Source: Bettongia penicillata ogilbyi (Eukaryota > Chordata > Mammalia > Diprotodontia > Potoroidae). Taken from it: DNA of 64,000 nucleotides. The stretch covers positions 1,692,725 to 1,756,724 of the forward strand of contig JAJHZJ010000532.1 in assembly GCA_023548195.1 (NCBI GenBank), read 5' to 3'. Shown here piece after piece: positions 34,831-46,239 of this stretch. Made by a program: the position numbers and the translations under genes. Every line of letters starts with the position of its first letter. The stretch's first letter is position 1. The notes below the pieces were generated by a model. That model was not told the origin of the DNA. It saw only the letters and a program-made list of their open reading frames with translations, and did not search any database.

Positions 34831-35218
34831 ATTTTCAGAGATAAAGTCTTTGTGTCTGAATCATGTTCGCTAGGGAATGCTATGTGAGAGCCATAGCTAG
34901 GATGTGACAATGAGGCACCTGCCTCAGGCATGCAAAGCTGAAAGAAGCAGAAACATATTTAAAATAGATATTTACAAACAGTATGAAATGAAAATGCATG
35001 ATTTTACAGCAAATCCTTTTTTTTATGTTATGTTGTGTATATGGAAATGTTCTTGCTTTTTGTCCTCATGTATTTAAGTTGAAAACTGATAAAAAAATAT
35101 ATGTTTACATATTTCAAATATGCCGGGTCATTAGGAAAGGAGGTGCATTTGCTGTTCTTGACGTGGGCACAAAGTTAGCCAGTTACAGTGATATTCCATA
35201 CAAGTAGAGAGTTTCTTT

Positions 35219-35374
35219 ATCTTTTTTGTTTCATGGACCCTTTGGCAATCTGGTGGACTCCTTCACAGAATAAAGGAATAAAAGACATATGGCTAAAAAG
35301 AAAATCAATTATATTGAAATACAGTTATCAAAATGTTTAAAAATGTTTATGGACTCTAGGTTAAGAAGCTCCTG
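35219..35374 (+). mobile_element. hAT-like non-autonomous DNA element (first copy)
   Basis: 'ttcatggaccctttggcaat', 'ctggtggactccttcacaga', 'atcaattatattgaaataca' and 'ggactctaggttaagaagct'. A second, similar copy is at 60,225-60,435. The ends, of the type GGTTCTTAAC and GTTAAGAACC, are imperfect inverted repeats. No transposase is present. I do not recall a family name with certainty. Confidence 0.55.
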
Positions 35375-35555
35375 GTTTAGTGGAAAGAACACTTGAATTG
35401 GAGATTGAGGACTGGCTTTGATGCTTATTTTAGGCAAATCACTTAACTTTTCCGAATCTCAATGTTTTGTGTCTGGGAGAAGGGAATATTAATACTATGG
35501 ACTACTGTGACTACATCACAGAAATGTTATGAGGAGAGCATTTTGTAAAACTATT
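35375..35555 (+). repeat. MIR, sense
   Basis: 'tagtggaaagaacacttgaa', 'taggcaaatcacttaacttt' and 'atcacagaaatgttatgagg' are MIR head, core and 3' part. Confidence 0.75.
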
Positions 35556-35575
35556 ACATTTTGTAACAGAAAGTT

Positions 35576-35647
35576 ATGATGATGATGTGGTGGTGGTGGT
35601 GATGATGATGATGATGATGATGGTGGTGGGCGTGGTGGTGATGGTGG

Positions 35648-35679
<32 letters not shown>

Positions 35680-35970
35680 GTGGTGAGGGGGTGGTGGTGG
35701 TGGTGATGATGATGATGATGATGGTGGTGAGGGGGTGGTGGTGGTGGTGATGATGATGATGATGGTGGTGGTGAGGGGGTGGTGGTGGTGGTGATGATGA
35801 TGATGATGATGGTGGTGAGGGGGTGGTGGTGGTGATGATGATGATGGTGGTGGTGAGGGGGTGGTGGTGGTGGTGATGATGATGATGATGATGATGGTGG
35901 GGGGTGGTGGTGATGATGATGATGATGATGATGATGGTGGTGGGCGTGGTGGTGGTGGTGGTGGTGATGA
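35576..35970 (+). repeat. Composite (GAT/GGT)n trinucleotide minisatellite
   Basis: About 395 bases made of alternating (GAT)n and (GGT)n runs. A higher-order unit, GAT-run then 'ggtggtgagggggtggtgg', recurs five times with differing run lengths. Antisense frames give long His or Pro/Ser/Ile runs and are artefacts. The G-rich parts could form quadruplexes. Confidence 0.97.
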
Positions 35971-37164
35971 CAAAGACAATGAAAGTAAGAAAAGTTTGGC
36001 ATCTGGTTCCTCATGAGAGAATATGCCTCTTTTATTAATCTATTCTTTCTTTGTTTTTGGCAGGGACTAAAGTCTTCTCCTGAAGAAATGCAATATGGTG
36101 TGGGATTAGAAAGATCCAGAGACAGGCCTTGACCTGGTCAACTTACAAGGCATTGGCAACTGCTAATAAGACAATTACCTTGGACTACAGATTCCTACTT
36201 AAGATTGCTTGCTGATGGGTTCCCAGTCAACTTCTCAGGGCTGAGCACTAAGTAAGACACAGTTTCAAGATAATAAAAAGTAAAACACTTATAAAATTAG
36301 TTTTTCACTGGTAAATGAAGAGAAAGAACAAGATGGATAATCAGATACTTATTCATTCTCAATCTTTAGCTATCAGTTTTAGCTCCTCCCACAACAAATT
36401 TCTTGCCCAAACTGTCAAGTATTTAAGAGAAGGGATCTGAAATTCACTTACTCTGCCTTTAAGGAGCACAGATAATCAGGACTGGTATAATTAGGAATCA
36501 AACTCAAAATATTATTATTTTTTCAGCTCACAGTTTGACTTTGTGGCTTTTCTTCCAGACATTCATCCCATGAGCCTAAGGAGAAAACTTGACTGACAAA
36601 ACATCTGAGAAGGGGAACTGAAAATGAGGATGTGGAAATTTCAAAGAGCAGAAATCTGGGAGTGAGAAATAAGAGAAAAATTAACTGGCTCATTTCAGTC
36701 ATTTATGTTGGATCTCCGAAGTATATTTTCAGTCATATTTTTTCAAGTATTAGTCTTCATTACATAAATTTGATGACCTAAGCAATGAGTTAATGACAGG
36801 AAATGTCCATTTCCTAGCAAACACAAGTAGGCTATGTGTACAGAACTTTGATTAAAGGTAGTCACATTTTCCAAGACCATTTGAGTTTTCCAAGTCCCCC
36901 TTAACATTTTTTCACAGTTTGTCCTCAAAGACTTGAATGACCCAAAAAGGGAAAATCCTTTTTAGGCTAACTTTCCATTGCAGAGAAAAAGAGACTCAAG
37001 GAAGTCATTCCTTCTGGTGTTTGAATTCACCAAAAGGGATAAATTATGTTAAACAAGTGCTCCTCATAAGGAGGGAAGCTTCAGGAAGGAAATTCTTGAT
37101 ACAATTTTACAGAGCAGTTAAGATTTCCATAGGGTAAGACCTCAATGTTACAGATCTCTTCCCT
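35971..37164. other. Unassigned stretch
   Basis: Ordinary AT-rich DNA; nothing named. Confidence 0.35.
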
Positions 37165-37385
37165 GACAGAGTAGAAATAGTGTGGAATCTGGAATCAGGA
37201 GACTTGGAACTAGCTCACAGATCTTCTTAACTGTGTGATTGTGGGGAAAGTCCCATCCTCCATGAATCTTAGTTTCCCCATCTGTAAAATGTACACCTCC
37301 AAAATTCAACTTATATTTACTACCTTATGGAGTTATCATGAGAAAATCTTCAAGTGAAAATTTGAGTTGTTATGGGTATTATCGA
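37165..37385 (+). repeat. MIR, sense
   Basis: 'tctggaatcaggagacttgg', 'gtttccccatctgtaaaatg' and 'accttatggagttatcatga' follow MIR. Confidence 0.8.
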
Positions 37386-37867
37386 CTTTTAGTGCTACTT
37401 TTGTTTGACACAGGGGTAGAAAAAGCTGAGGCAGGGGTTGTATGTGTGTACACACAAATATATAAACTGTATATGCTCTGAAGGCAATCATTAATAAACC
37501 CTAACCCTCCAGAACGTTGAGTGTACTAATGACCTAGAGATAGGTATTTGGATCTATAAGGTCACTGTTACAGGGAATTCCTCAGTGAGGAAATGCCTTC
37601 TACCCATGCTGATTGTACATTCTCTACAACTTAGTGTTGCAGACTCATCCCATCGTCATATGCTGTGATTTGAGGTCCTTGTGTTTAGCTCTCTCTCCAT
37701 ATGCCATGTTACTGGTGCTACTTTTCATCTCCACATAAGAATAAGTAATACCTTCTTCCCTCTAAGGAGAAATTTGTCAATGTTGACAAAGTCAAAGAGT
37801 AATCTCTACGTAACTTGATGGACTTATCAAGGCAAGGGTCTGGGGCAGGAGGGAGGGAATAAGCATT

Positions 37868-38105
37868 TAAATAGTGCCTACTATGTTCCAGGCACTGGGC
37901 TTTTACAAATATTGTTTAATTTGATCCTTACCACGACCCAGGGAGGTAGGTGCTGTTATTTTCCTTATTTTATGGCTGAGGAAAGTGAGGCAGACAGAGA
38001 GTAATTGACTTTCCCAAAGTCATACGGTTAGTAAGTATCTGAGTTTAGATTTGAAATGTGGTCTTCCTGCCTCCATACCAGCGCTCTATCCATCAGTCCA
38101 GCTAA
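37868..38105 (-). repeat. MIR, antisense, near full length
   Basis: 'gtgcctactatgttccaggc', 'ttaatttgatccttaccacg', 'tattttatggctgaggaaag', 'gacttccccaaag'-like core, 'ggtcttcctgcctccatacc' and 'cgctctatccatcagtccag' cover MIR from end to head. Confidence 0.85.
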
Positions 38106-38579
38106 AGCCAGAGTCTCTTCTAGAGTGAGTATTTCCTCATGGTCTCAGAATGGAAGGAATGCTGGAGGAACTAACTTTAATTGTTGGAATCATCAAAAAC
38201 AGATGCTTTTGTAGTCTTGAAGTTCTTTTTTCTCCTTATTTTTGTTCCCCAAACTATCAAATTTCAGATCATCAAAGTGGCAATTTTGAAAAAAGAAGTA
38301 TGCCCTCATATTAGGATTCTGTGCCTGGACCAGCACCATGGCCTCACACCAACTTTAACACAGTAAAAGGCAGTACCAGAAACAAACTGACAGAAGAATT
38401 TCCCTCACAGTCCTTGGGGGAAAGAAATTGTTACAAGAACCCATTACCCCCCAGAGAAAGCTACATGAAATCAGAAAAATCGTACATTTGTCAAGCCCAT
38501 TGACCTTGAGGATGCTGTCCTGTCTTTCTCGGTGACTCTGGCTTCTGATTCAGTTTTCTTTTTCCATCCCATCCCAGGC

Positions 38580-38990
38580 ACCATTCACATCAAACCTATA
38601 AGAACTGCACTGATCACCACTCCTTGAATGCTTTTACTCATAAATTCCATCTTCATTTTCCTTCAACTGCATGTTGGTATGGTCACAACTTAGAACTTGC
38701 CATCACCTGAAACTATTCTTCCTCCAAGATCTTGAACTCTGAAATTCTCTACTATAACCATACCCTGCAGACCCTCCACCTCTCCTCACTCTTCCAATAT
38801 CTGCTCTCTGCCTTCCTTGGGTCTCTTTGGTCTCTTGAATTCTCCCTATTCACTCATAGTCCATCAAGTCTATCCTGGTCATTTTGCTCCCTAGACCTGA
38901 CCATTTCAAAGGTATCTGCTCCACCCTTGAATTTGTTTTCCCCTTGACTTTTTCTCTCTCTATTAGTTCCCAACCATAGGCATGGTTACA
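38580..38990 (+). repeat. Possible LINE-2 upstream ORF2 fragment, sense
   Basis: Pyrimidine-rich sequence with 'aacttgccatcacctgaaac' and 'actataaccataccctgcag' recalls the region of L2 ORF2 near the end of the endonuclease domain. Highly diverged. Confidence 0.35.
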
Positions 38991-39088
38991 ATTACAACAT
39001 TACCTACCATTATATGGGTAAATGCTGAAGCAAATCATTAAGTCATGGGTGTCTGAATCTACTATAGACATAAGCTATCATGAAGAAT

Positions 39089-39790
39089 GTAAAACCCCAG
39101 GGGACTAGAGTTTCTGGGTAATTAACAATCAATTTATTAATTAGACTAGCTAATAATCAATAAATTGATGGTCATGGATTTCTCTCGAAAAACCAAACAC
39201 AAAAACATGGGGAGCCTGAAAGACTTAAATACTTTTTTTAAAGGGAATACCCTTGATACATGGAAATCGACCCTAATGGGCTGGATGTTTAATGAAGAGG
39301 AGGGCTAAAAAGTCTTCAGCCCCTCCTGCAGAGAATATAGTTTAAGCATGGGACTCCGCCTTCTCCAGCAATCTGGACAAAGGAATTCATCCCCCTCCAG
39401 ATTGGATTTTCTCCTTTATGAACTGGTTGGTTCAGTTCTGATTGGTTTTCTCCTTTATGAACTAGGAGACGTGCACTAAACTCCAATGGAAGGGTATAAG
39501 AACTGGGGCTCATTTCCTTGAATCAAGAATTCTCCTAGATTGGATTCTGTTTACATTCTAAACAAAAGTTAGACCTCCTAGTGGGCTAGGGTCCCACCCA
39601 AGATCCAGGTGCATGTTCCTCAAGGATTAGGGCAATCTCATCAACCAGGTATATCCTTCAGGGATTGATTTTTTTTACATGGGCTAGACCTGAAATGAGG
39701 AAATAAAAGGATAAAAACCTAAATCCTAATTTAATAATTGGTTATTAATATAATAGCCAAATAATTATGTCTATACCATATAAGCTCAAC
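39089..39790 (+). mobile_element. Possible solo LTR, unclassified
   Basis: About 700 bases unlike the neighbouring L2 and MIR. It starts 'tgtaaaaccccaggggac', carries a near-perfect inverted repeat at 39,128-39,169, a 24-base direct duplication (39,400-39,424 and 39,440-39,463), a TATA-like 'ggtataagaac' near 39,494 and an 'aataaa' near 39,702. This could be a solo LTR of an old endogenous retrovirus. I found no internal genes and no clear target duplication. The strand is inferred from the TATA/AATAAA order only. Confidence 0.3.
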
Positions 39791-39839
39791 TCCTTACTGC
39801 TCTCTAGGAATAGTATTATTTATCTCTTTATTACATTCT

Positions 39840-40200
39840 CTTTTCTCCAACCCTAGAATGGATTGTCCCGCCCTCCCTTCCTGGGCAGTCTCTGCCTGCT
39901 GAAGCCCCTTCCTTGCATGGCCCAACTTGTGTTCCACCTCAACTGTAAAGCACTCTCTGACTCCTCTCCCCAAATGAAAGTGATCCATCTTCCTCAGATT
40001 TCTATGGAGTAATCTGCCTGGACCTCTACTTTGTAATTATCACATTCTCCCATTCATTTGAGTTATTTAGTGCATCTACACCTCACCATTCCCCCACCCC
40101 ATTGGATTACAAACTCCGTCAGGGCAAAGCTTCGAATCCCCGTTATCCTTGTATCTCCAATGTCTAGTCAAGTAGGCACTTAAATGTAATGAATCTAATG
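39840..40200 (+). repeat. LINE-2 3' end, sense
   Basis: 'cctcaactgtaaagcactct', 'attggattacaaactccgtc', 'agggcaaagcttcgaatccc', 'ccttgtatctccaatgtcta' and 'taggcacttaaatg' follow L2 from late ORF2 to the tail. Confidence 0.7.
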
Positions 40201-40356
40201 ATGTGTTTATTACCTTGATAAACACAGCAATTCTACTACAGAATATGAATAACAGTTGTATTCTCTTCTAGAGCAACCAAACTGATGGCTGTCAAAGCTA
40301 AAATGGCTTAAAGTCAGTGAATAAGCCAATGAACACAAAGGATCTATGAGGTAGAG

Positions 40357-40357
<1 letters not shown>

Positions 40358-40392
<35 letters not shown>
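40358..40392 (+). repeat. (CA)17 microsatellite
   Basis: Perfect CA dinucleotide run of about 35 bases; probably length-polymorphic. Confidence 0.98.
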
Positions 40393-40393
<1 letters not shown>

Positions 40394-40449
40394 TCTCAGA
40401 GTAAGGTGATTACATCTGTGCCCTGCTTTAAGAAAAGCTATGCTTGAAT

Positions 40450-40665
40450 TAAAAAAAAGTTTCTTACTTTTCTTTTTGCAACACAGCTAATTTGGAAATA
40501 TGCCTTGCATGATTTCACATGTATAATTACAATCACATGGTTTGCCTTCTCAATGGGTGGGGAAAAAGGCAGAAGGCAAAGAATTTGGAACTCGAATTTC
40601 TAAAATATGATTGCTAAAAATAAAGGAATAATGCATTTTTTAAAAAAACTATGCTTACTTTACAA
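40450..40665 (+). mobile_element. L1 3' UTR terminal fragment, sense
   Basis: 'ttgcaacacagctaatttgg', 'aaatatgccttgcatgattt', 'cacatgtataattacaatca' and 'gaatttggaactcgaatttc' follow the 3' UTR seen at 43.4-43.6 kb. A 5'-truncated, dead copy of a marsupial-type L1. Confidence 0.7.
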
Positions 40666-40924
40666 AAAATTACAAGGTGATTATTCTCATACCAAAGGCT
40701 TTGCTGCACTGTTCTTTTATACCTAGGGTGATATTTGTAACCCTTACCCTAATTAAACTGTTTATTTTTAAAATTTTATCTCTTTCTATTGATTAAAATT
40801 CCTAATTATACTTAAAATATGACTCAATTGGGAAAAAAGGTGGTCAGAATAACTTTGGGAACACATTGCATAATGTGAGGTATAATATCATGGAATCATT
40901 GAGTTAGAGTAGAAAGGAATATTG

Positions 40925-41143
40925 TTGTTTAGTCATGTCTGCCTCTGTGACTCTATGGACCATGCTGATACTGTCTATTGAGTTTTCTTAGCAAGGATAC
41001 TAGAGTGGTTTGCTGTTTCCTTCTCCTGAGGCAAACAGAGGTTAAGTGACTTGCCCAGGTCACATAGCTAGTATCTGAGGCTGGATTAGAACTCAGATCT
41101 TCCTGACTGCAGGCCCAGAGCTCTATCCACTATGCCAGATGCC
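40925..41143 (-). mobile_element. tRNA-derived SINE (RTE-tailed), antisense, with target duplication
   Basis: 'ttgtttagtcatgtctgcct', 'tagagtggtttgctgtttcc', 'ttaagtgacttgcccaggtc', 'gagctctatccactatgcca'. It is flanked by 'agaaaggaatattg' (40,911-40,924) and 'agaaaagaatattg' (41,144-41,157): a 14-base target duplication with one mismatch. It lacks a short internal block between 'cttctcc' and 'gaggcaaac' relative to sister copies. Confidence 0.93.
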
Positions 41144-41170
41144 AGAAAAGAATATTGAGGTCACCTAGTG

Positions 41171-41367
41171 CAATGGTGTCAAGATAGAAATGGGTCCCAT
41201 CAAATTATACATAAGGATCCATATATTGCCTAAGAAAACCAGGCTAACATTATTTATATTCTATTCTATTTTTATTTATTTTGTTAAATATTTCCTCAGT
41301 TACATTTTAATCTAGCTCAGGATGCACTTTGGTGTATTCCTGTCCACATGTATGCTTGACAACTCTG
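41171..41367 (+). mobile_element. hAT-type MITE, sense, complete
   Basis: Runs from 'caatggtgtcaagatagaa' through 'catacataaggatcc'-like sequence, 'tattttgttaaatatttcct' and 'acattttaatctagctcagg' to 'tatgcttgacaactctg'. Terminal 'gtgtcaa' and 'ttgac' are inverted. Same family as 9,364, 10,145 and 55,594. Confidence 0.7.
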
Positions 41368-41424
41368 ATTCAATTTAATCCAATTTACAGAAGAAATATA
41401 GTAGTATAGTTTTTTCTTCTCGTA

Positions 41425-41570
41425 GTATTTTTTATTTTTGGTGGAGACAATCAGGGTTAAGTGACTTACCCAGGGTCACATGGCTAGTAAATGTTTGAGG
41501 CTGGATTTGAATTCAGGTCCTCCTGACTCGTACTCTATCTATTGCACTACCTACAGCATTTTAAGTTAGA
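41425..41570 (-). repeat. MIR/CORE-SINE, antisense
   Basis: 'gggttaagtgacttacccag', 'ggtcacatggctagtaaatg', 'ggatttgaattcaggtcctc' is the reversed SINE core and head. Confidence 0.8.
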
Positions 41571-41749
41571 GTTCTGACTGGAGGAGTAGAAAGAAGTTGG
41601 CAGTAGATGGGATAGGGCAAAGGAACAGTTCACTATTGGTTTTATGAAAACTTAAGAGCCAATATTTTTGCCTCTTCATAAAAGTAACCAAAAATATAAA
41701 AAGGTCATTTAAAATGGCTGTCTCTAAATCACATACTACTAAATTTACA

Positions 41750-42400
41750 ATGTTTAATTTCTGTTATCTTCTCTAAAAAGATGCCTTGAGCTTGATGATA
41801 CAAATGAACACTAAACTTTAGTCCTAGATTTCAGAACTTCAGTTTCACATTTCAAACAATAATGCTCGTGTAATTACATGTAATTGGATAATGTAATTAG
41901 ATCAATGAATTGCTAAAGACTCTTTAACAGTTTGACTCCAGAGGCTACCTCTCTGCACAAGGCTATTGCAGAGAAAAAACATCACATATGTCATTCTTTA
42001 GTTAACATATAATCACAAGATTTGACCGTGGAGTTTTCCTCATGCAGAAATAATGACACTGCTTGCACGTTTTTGAAAAGAGCCCACAGGATTAGACGCA
42101 TCAGGAACATTTAATTTCCTTTGCCTAGGAATACATCTGTCTTTTGGCACTGAGCAGGCATATGGATAACAAAATATTTTGTTATTATGAAAGTTACTAT
42201 GAAAGGATTTAAACAAGGCAAGGGCCTGAACACAGAGCTAAGTAGCAGTATTTATAATAACTATTAATTGCATTGCAGCCTGACAATGTCTTATGGATGT
42301 AGCTTTTATAATGACTGGATTAAATACTTACACTGTAATTGCTCCATTTTAATATATCAGCATAGAAGTAAAATTCTGTTTTTTCTGGCACTATAGTAAA
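41750..42400. promoter_or_regulatory. Candidate conserved non-coding block with TAAT cluster
   Basis: Repeat-free. At 41,868-41,901 four TAAT/ATTA cores fall within about 34 bases ('gtaattacatgtaattgg' then 'ataatgtaattag'), a pattern typical of homeodomain-bound enhancers. A 38-base block at 42,142-42,179 recurs at 45,268-45,305. No gene evidence. Function is inference. Confidence 0.3.
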
Positions 42401-42784
42401 GGGGTTCCTGAAAGAACTCCTTAATGTACTGTTGGTGATAAAATAGTCATTTTCTCTTGAATGAGAATTTCTGAGCTGATCTTGTCTGATACAAATAAAA
42501 TCTCATTCTGAGGACCAGGGTACTTACTGCAGTATCACAGGCAAAATGAAAGATCTGACAGTGTTCAGAAGTTGAGGTTAAGTTTTTTAAGAAGGCAAAA
42601 GTATTGATTGAAAAGTTGTACATAAGCCTAAATCACTCAGAATTCAACACGTGGTCATTAGCACTGAAGACAGATTTCAGACAACTTGGCATGCTTCAAA
42701 TGAAAATCTGGGAAGATGAAGAATGTGACAAAGCATTAATGATATATCATAGGATTCCTGAACTAACTCAATTAAATTATATCA

Positions 42785-42841
42785 TAAATATACATATATA
42801 TAATATACATATATATATACATATTATATATATTTTTATTT
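42785..42841 (+). repeat. (TA)n/(ATAC)n microsatellite
   Basis: Alternating AT with interspersed 'atacat' units, about 57 bases. Confidence 0.9.
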
Positions 42842-42969
42842 AGTGTCTACTCTAGGTTTAGAAAGGTTAATAACTGGACCTATGATTTCACTGCCATAAG
42901 GAACTCTCTCTGTTCATGCAGATCAGCCCATATCAGCAACTTACAGTCATAAGATAACTGCCTCATACT

Positions 42970-43630
42970 ATTGCTAGATTTGTATCCCAAAGAGATCAAA
43001 GAAAAAGGAAAAGGACCTATTTATATAAAAATATTTATAGCAGCTATTTTTGTGGTAGCAAAGAATTGGAAACTCAGGAGATGCCCATGAAGGGGAGAAT
43101 GACTGAAGAAGTTACAGTATATGATAGCAATGGGATACTATTTTGCCATAAGAAATGACAAGCTTTCAGAAAACCCTGGAAAGAATTATATGAATGAATG
43201 CAGTGCGAAGTGAGCAGAACCAAGAGAACATTGTAACATAGTAACATTGTAACACAGTAACTATTGTATTGTAGCTGTGAATGACTTAGCTATTGTTAGC
43301 AATACAATAATATGGTTCCAAAGGATGAATGATGGAAAATGCTGTCCACTTCCAGAGAAAAAATTGCTGGAGTCTGAATGTAGATCAAAGCTTCCTTTTT
43401 AAAAATTTCTTTATTTTTCTTGTTTTGGGGATTTTTTGTAGGGGTTTCTGGTCTGTTTTCTTTTGTAACATGGCTAGTATGGAAATATGTTATACATGAC
43501 TGTACATGTATAATTTACAGCAAATTCTTTGACTTCTTAATGAGTGAGGAAGGAGGAAGGAGAAAATATTTGTAACAAAAAAATTTAAAACAAAGGTTAA
43601 TTATTTTTACATATAATTGGAAAACATATG
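42970..43630 (+). mobile_element. L1 3' end (ORF2 tail and 3' UTR), sense
   Basis: 'gtatcccaaagagatcaaag', 'aaaaatatttatagcagcta', 'tgtggtagcaaagaattgga', 'gatgcccatgaaggggagaa', 'agtgagcagaaccaagagaa', 'ggagtctgaatgtagatcaa', then 'aaatatgttatacatgactg' and a terminal A-rich run. The same order appears in reverse at 47.3-48.0 kb. A 5'-truncated L1 with no usable ORF. Confidence 0.88.
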
Positions 43631-44049
43631 TGTATGTATGTATCTATTGTTTATATTGAAACCTTTTCCTTCCCCTTTTGAATACTTAAGGGTTTCTTTA
43701 AACACGTGTTAATTGATTAAACATGAGCAACAGCTTTCATATTAGACTTATTCCTGGGACAAGTTCTGAACCAAGATGTTACATATTCCTCTCACCTTTG
43801 ATTCTTCAAAGTACTTGCAAATAATATATTTATGAATAATGCATAAATTATAGATTTCCATTCAAAGACGTCATGATACTTTATAAACATGATTCATTCC
43901 TTATGACTCATTCTTTTATTATGGAGACCCTCCAATAAGTGAATTAAGGTCTGTTTCATCTGTGGCTTGCTCCAGATCCAACAATATATCAGAGGTATAG
44001 CTGAGAAAAGAAAGCTGCAGGATCGGTTTCCAGGTGAATGCTCTACTGA
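43631..44049. other. Unassigned stretch
   Basis: AT-rich; nothing recognised. Confidence 0.35.
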
Positions 44050-44505
44050 TTACATCTGGGAAGCAACTTGGTTTAGTTCTGGAGGGATGGCTAGGTAGAT
44101 CAGTGAAGAAAGTGCTGGGCCTGGAGTGTGGAAGACCTGAAGTCAAAATCTGGTCATAGACACTAGCCGTGTGACCCTGGGCAAGTCACTTAATCTTGTT
44201 TGCCTCAGTTTCCTCATCTGTAAAATAAGCTGGAGAAGGAAATGGCAAACCACTCCCATATCTTTACCAGAAAAAACCCAAATGGGTTCACATAGAGTCA
44301 GACTTGACCGACGAACAACAATCAGTCTGGAGTAAGGAAAGGTAGGTTCAAATCTTCTCTGGTGTCGACTAACCAGACTGTAGTCAAGCCTCTTACCCTC
44401 TCTTGTCCTAGTTTCTTCGCTGACAAAATGGAGATAATAAAATCTGTAGCGCCTATTACACAGGATTGTTTCAAAGAACAAATGAAATTTGTATCTAAAT
44501 AAGAT
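44050..44505 (+). repeat. MIR, sense, split by a SINE
   Basis: Left remnant 'gaagcaacttggtttagttc'. Right part from about 44,323 has 'ggtaggttcaaatcttctct' and 'cttcgctgacaaaatggaga' and continues to the MIR 3' part. The SINE at 44,084-44,322 interrupts it. Confidence 0.7.
44084..44322 (+). mobile_element. tRNA-derived SINE (RTE-tailed), sense
   Basis: 'ggctaggtagatcagtgaag', 'tgtgaccctgggcaagtcac', 'ctcatctgtaaaataagctg', 'aaatggcaaaccactcccat', 'gttcacatagagtcagactt' give head, core and tail in order. Close 'tctggag' matches in the flanks may be the remains of a target duplication. Confidence 0.9.
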
Positions 44506-46087
44506 AGGCAACCTTTAAATTTTTATACAGATATCGACTGTAATTATCATTACCATATTACTTCTCAATTTAAATGTGATTAGCTAGTGACCTGTAAAGG
44601 GAAAAAGCTATCTTTACTGATCAGACATTATTAGTCAATATACCAAGTGACGTCTGGCCAAAGTGTAACCCAAAATCTAAATCACCCACTAATTCATATT
44701 TAAATTTTGAAAAACTAAAAATAACAACAAAAGTTTTTGGAGCCTGATCATACATCCTTTTTTCTGATGTGTGGTATAATTTCATTAATATCAATTTCAC
44801 TGATTTGAAATTTATTAAACTACAGACAGTGACCGAGGTAGAGTTACTTTTTCTGCTTAGCAAAATGTTTCTTCATCCATACTACAAATTAATAAAGTAA
44901 TTAGGGTTTCAGAAGAGTGGTTTGGGTTTCTAGTATTGTGAGATGTACTCATTTATATGATAATTACAAACCGTTTTTATTTATTCATTAAAACAAAGTA
45001 GAGGGCCTATAAGAGTTAGCTTTCCTGTTTTGAATTATAGCACATAATTGAATGTAATAATATTACTTTTATTTATAAATACTATGTAAATCATATTGTC
45101 CTTCCCTCTAGTCTGTCTGAATTGAAGTTTAAATGCCTTTCCATGGGATGACTTCTTGTTAAGAAACACATAAATTAGGCTAACATCAAAAAAAATTTCT
45201 AAATAAGAACCAATGGAACTGAGAAGTTGGAGCATTTAATTTTTTTCTGTCTGCTATAGCCTCATTATTTTGGCACCGAGCAAGCATGAGGATAGCAAAA
45301 TATTTATTCTGCATATAACAAGAGTGTCTTAAAGACCCATCAATTACTGTAAAAAGGCCAGAACAAGGGAAATGCAGAGAGAGGGAGAGAGGTCATGGGA
45401 GAATATAGTCCCATTCCTGGAGTGTTTGAACAAGATGGAGGAGGTCAATAGCATGTAGGATGATAGTCTGCCCCAAGTCATCTTCAAACTGAAATCTGTG
45501 AACATAAGGACAAAAACAAAACTCCACAGTCACTATCTAAACTATTTAATGGGAACTATTAGAAGAACAAATTACTATTCTCAATAGAACAATTTAATAA
45601 TACGTGTATATCCTTTCATTGTCCCTTATCAAACAGATCACTTCTATGTAACAAGCTATTAATTCCTGTTCCTTTCCTGACCCTGTACTTCTTGTCTAGA
45701 GCTGGACTAAATTCTCCACAGAAACTTAACCCTCCCTTGTTCCAAAACATTCTATGGCATGGGGCCTTTCCCACAGGGATCTATATTGCAGCCAAAAGGG
45801 TCCTCTGGAAAAATAACTTTTCTCAGTCTTAATTTCCACAAATAAATAAGGAATAGTACAACCAACTGTGCTTAATTCAGAGTTCGGCCTTGGTTGGCCA
45901 GTTCCAGCTCTCATCTAGTCAATCCTTTTGAAAGAGTTGTCAAGGAGCAAAACTAAGAAATTTGAATCTACTCTTTCTATTTTTTCTTCTTTACTCTTTG
46001 GTGATGAAAGAGTCTAAGGGTGAGTAGTTGGAGGGGGATGAGCTCAGGGGAATGAATGTCCAGGACTAGGGAGGTGACAGTTCTGAT
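44506..46087. other. Unassigned AT-rich stretch
   Basis: No named repeat or gene. It contains the second copy of the 38-base block (45,268-45,305). Confidence 0.35.
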
Positions 46088-46239
46088 GGATTCTGCCCCG
46101 GTCAGATCACATTTAGAAGACTGTGTTCACTTCTGAGTGTCATCGCATTTTTGGAGGGACATTGATAAGCAACAGAAGGTACAGAGGAAGGCAAGCAGGT
46201 ATGGAAGAGTCATGAGGGCATGCTATACAAGGGGCAATG

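Noticed and set aside
35554..36014. His-rich and Pro/Ser-rich antisense frames of 141-146 codons
   Set aside because: Pure reading of the GAT/GGT minisatellite.
40358..40392. CRISPR-like or satellite array
   Set aside because: Simple dinucleotide repeat; no spacers, and the genome context is eukaryotic.
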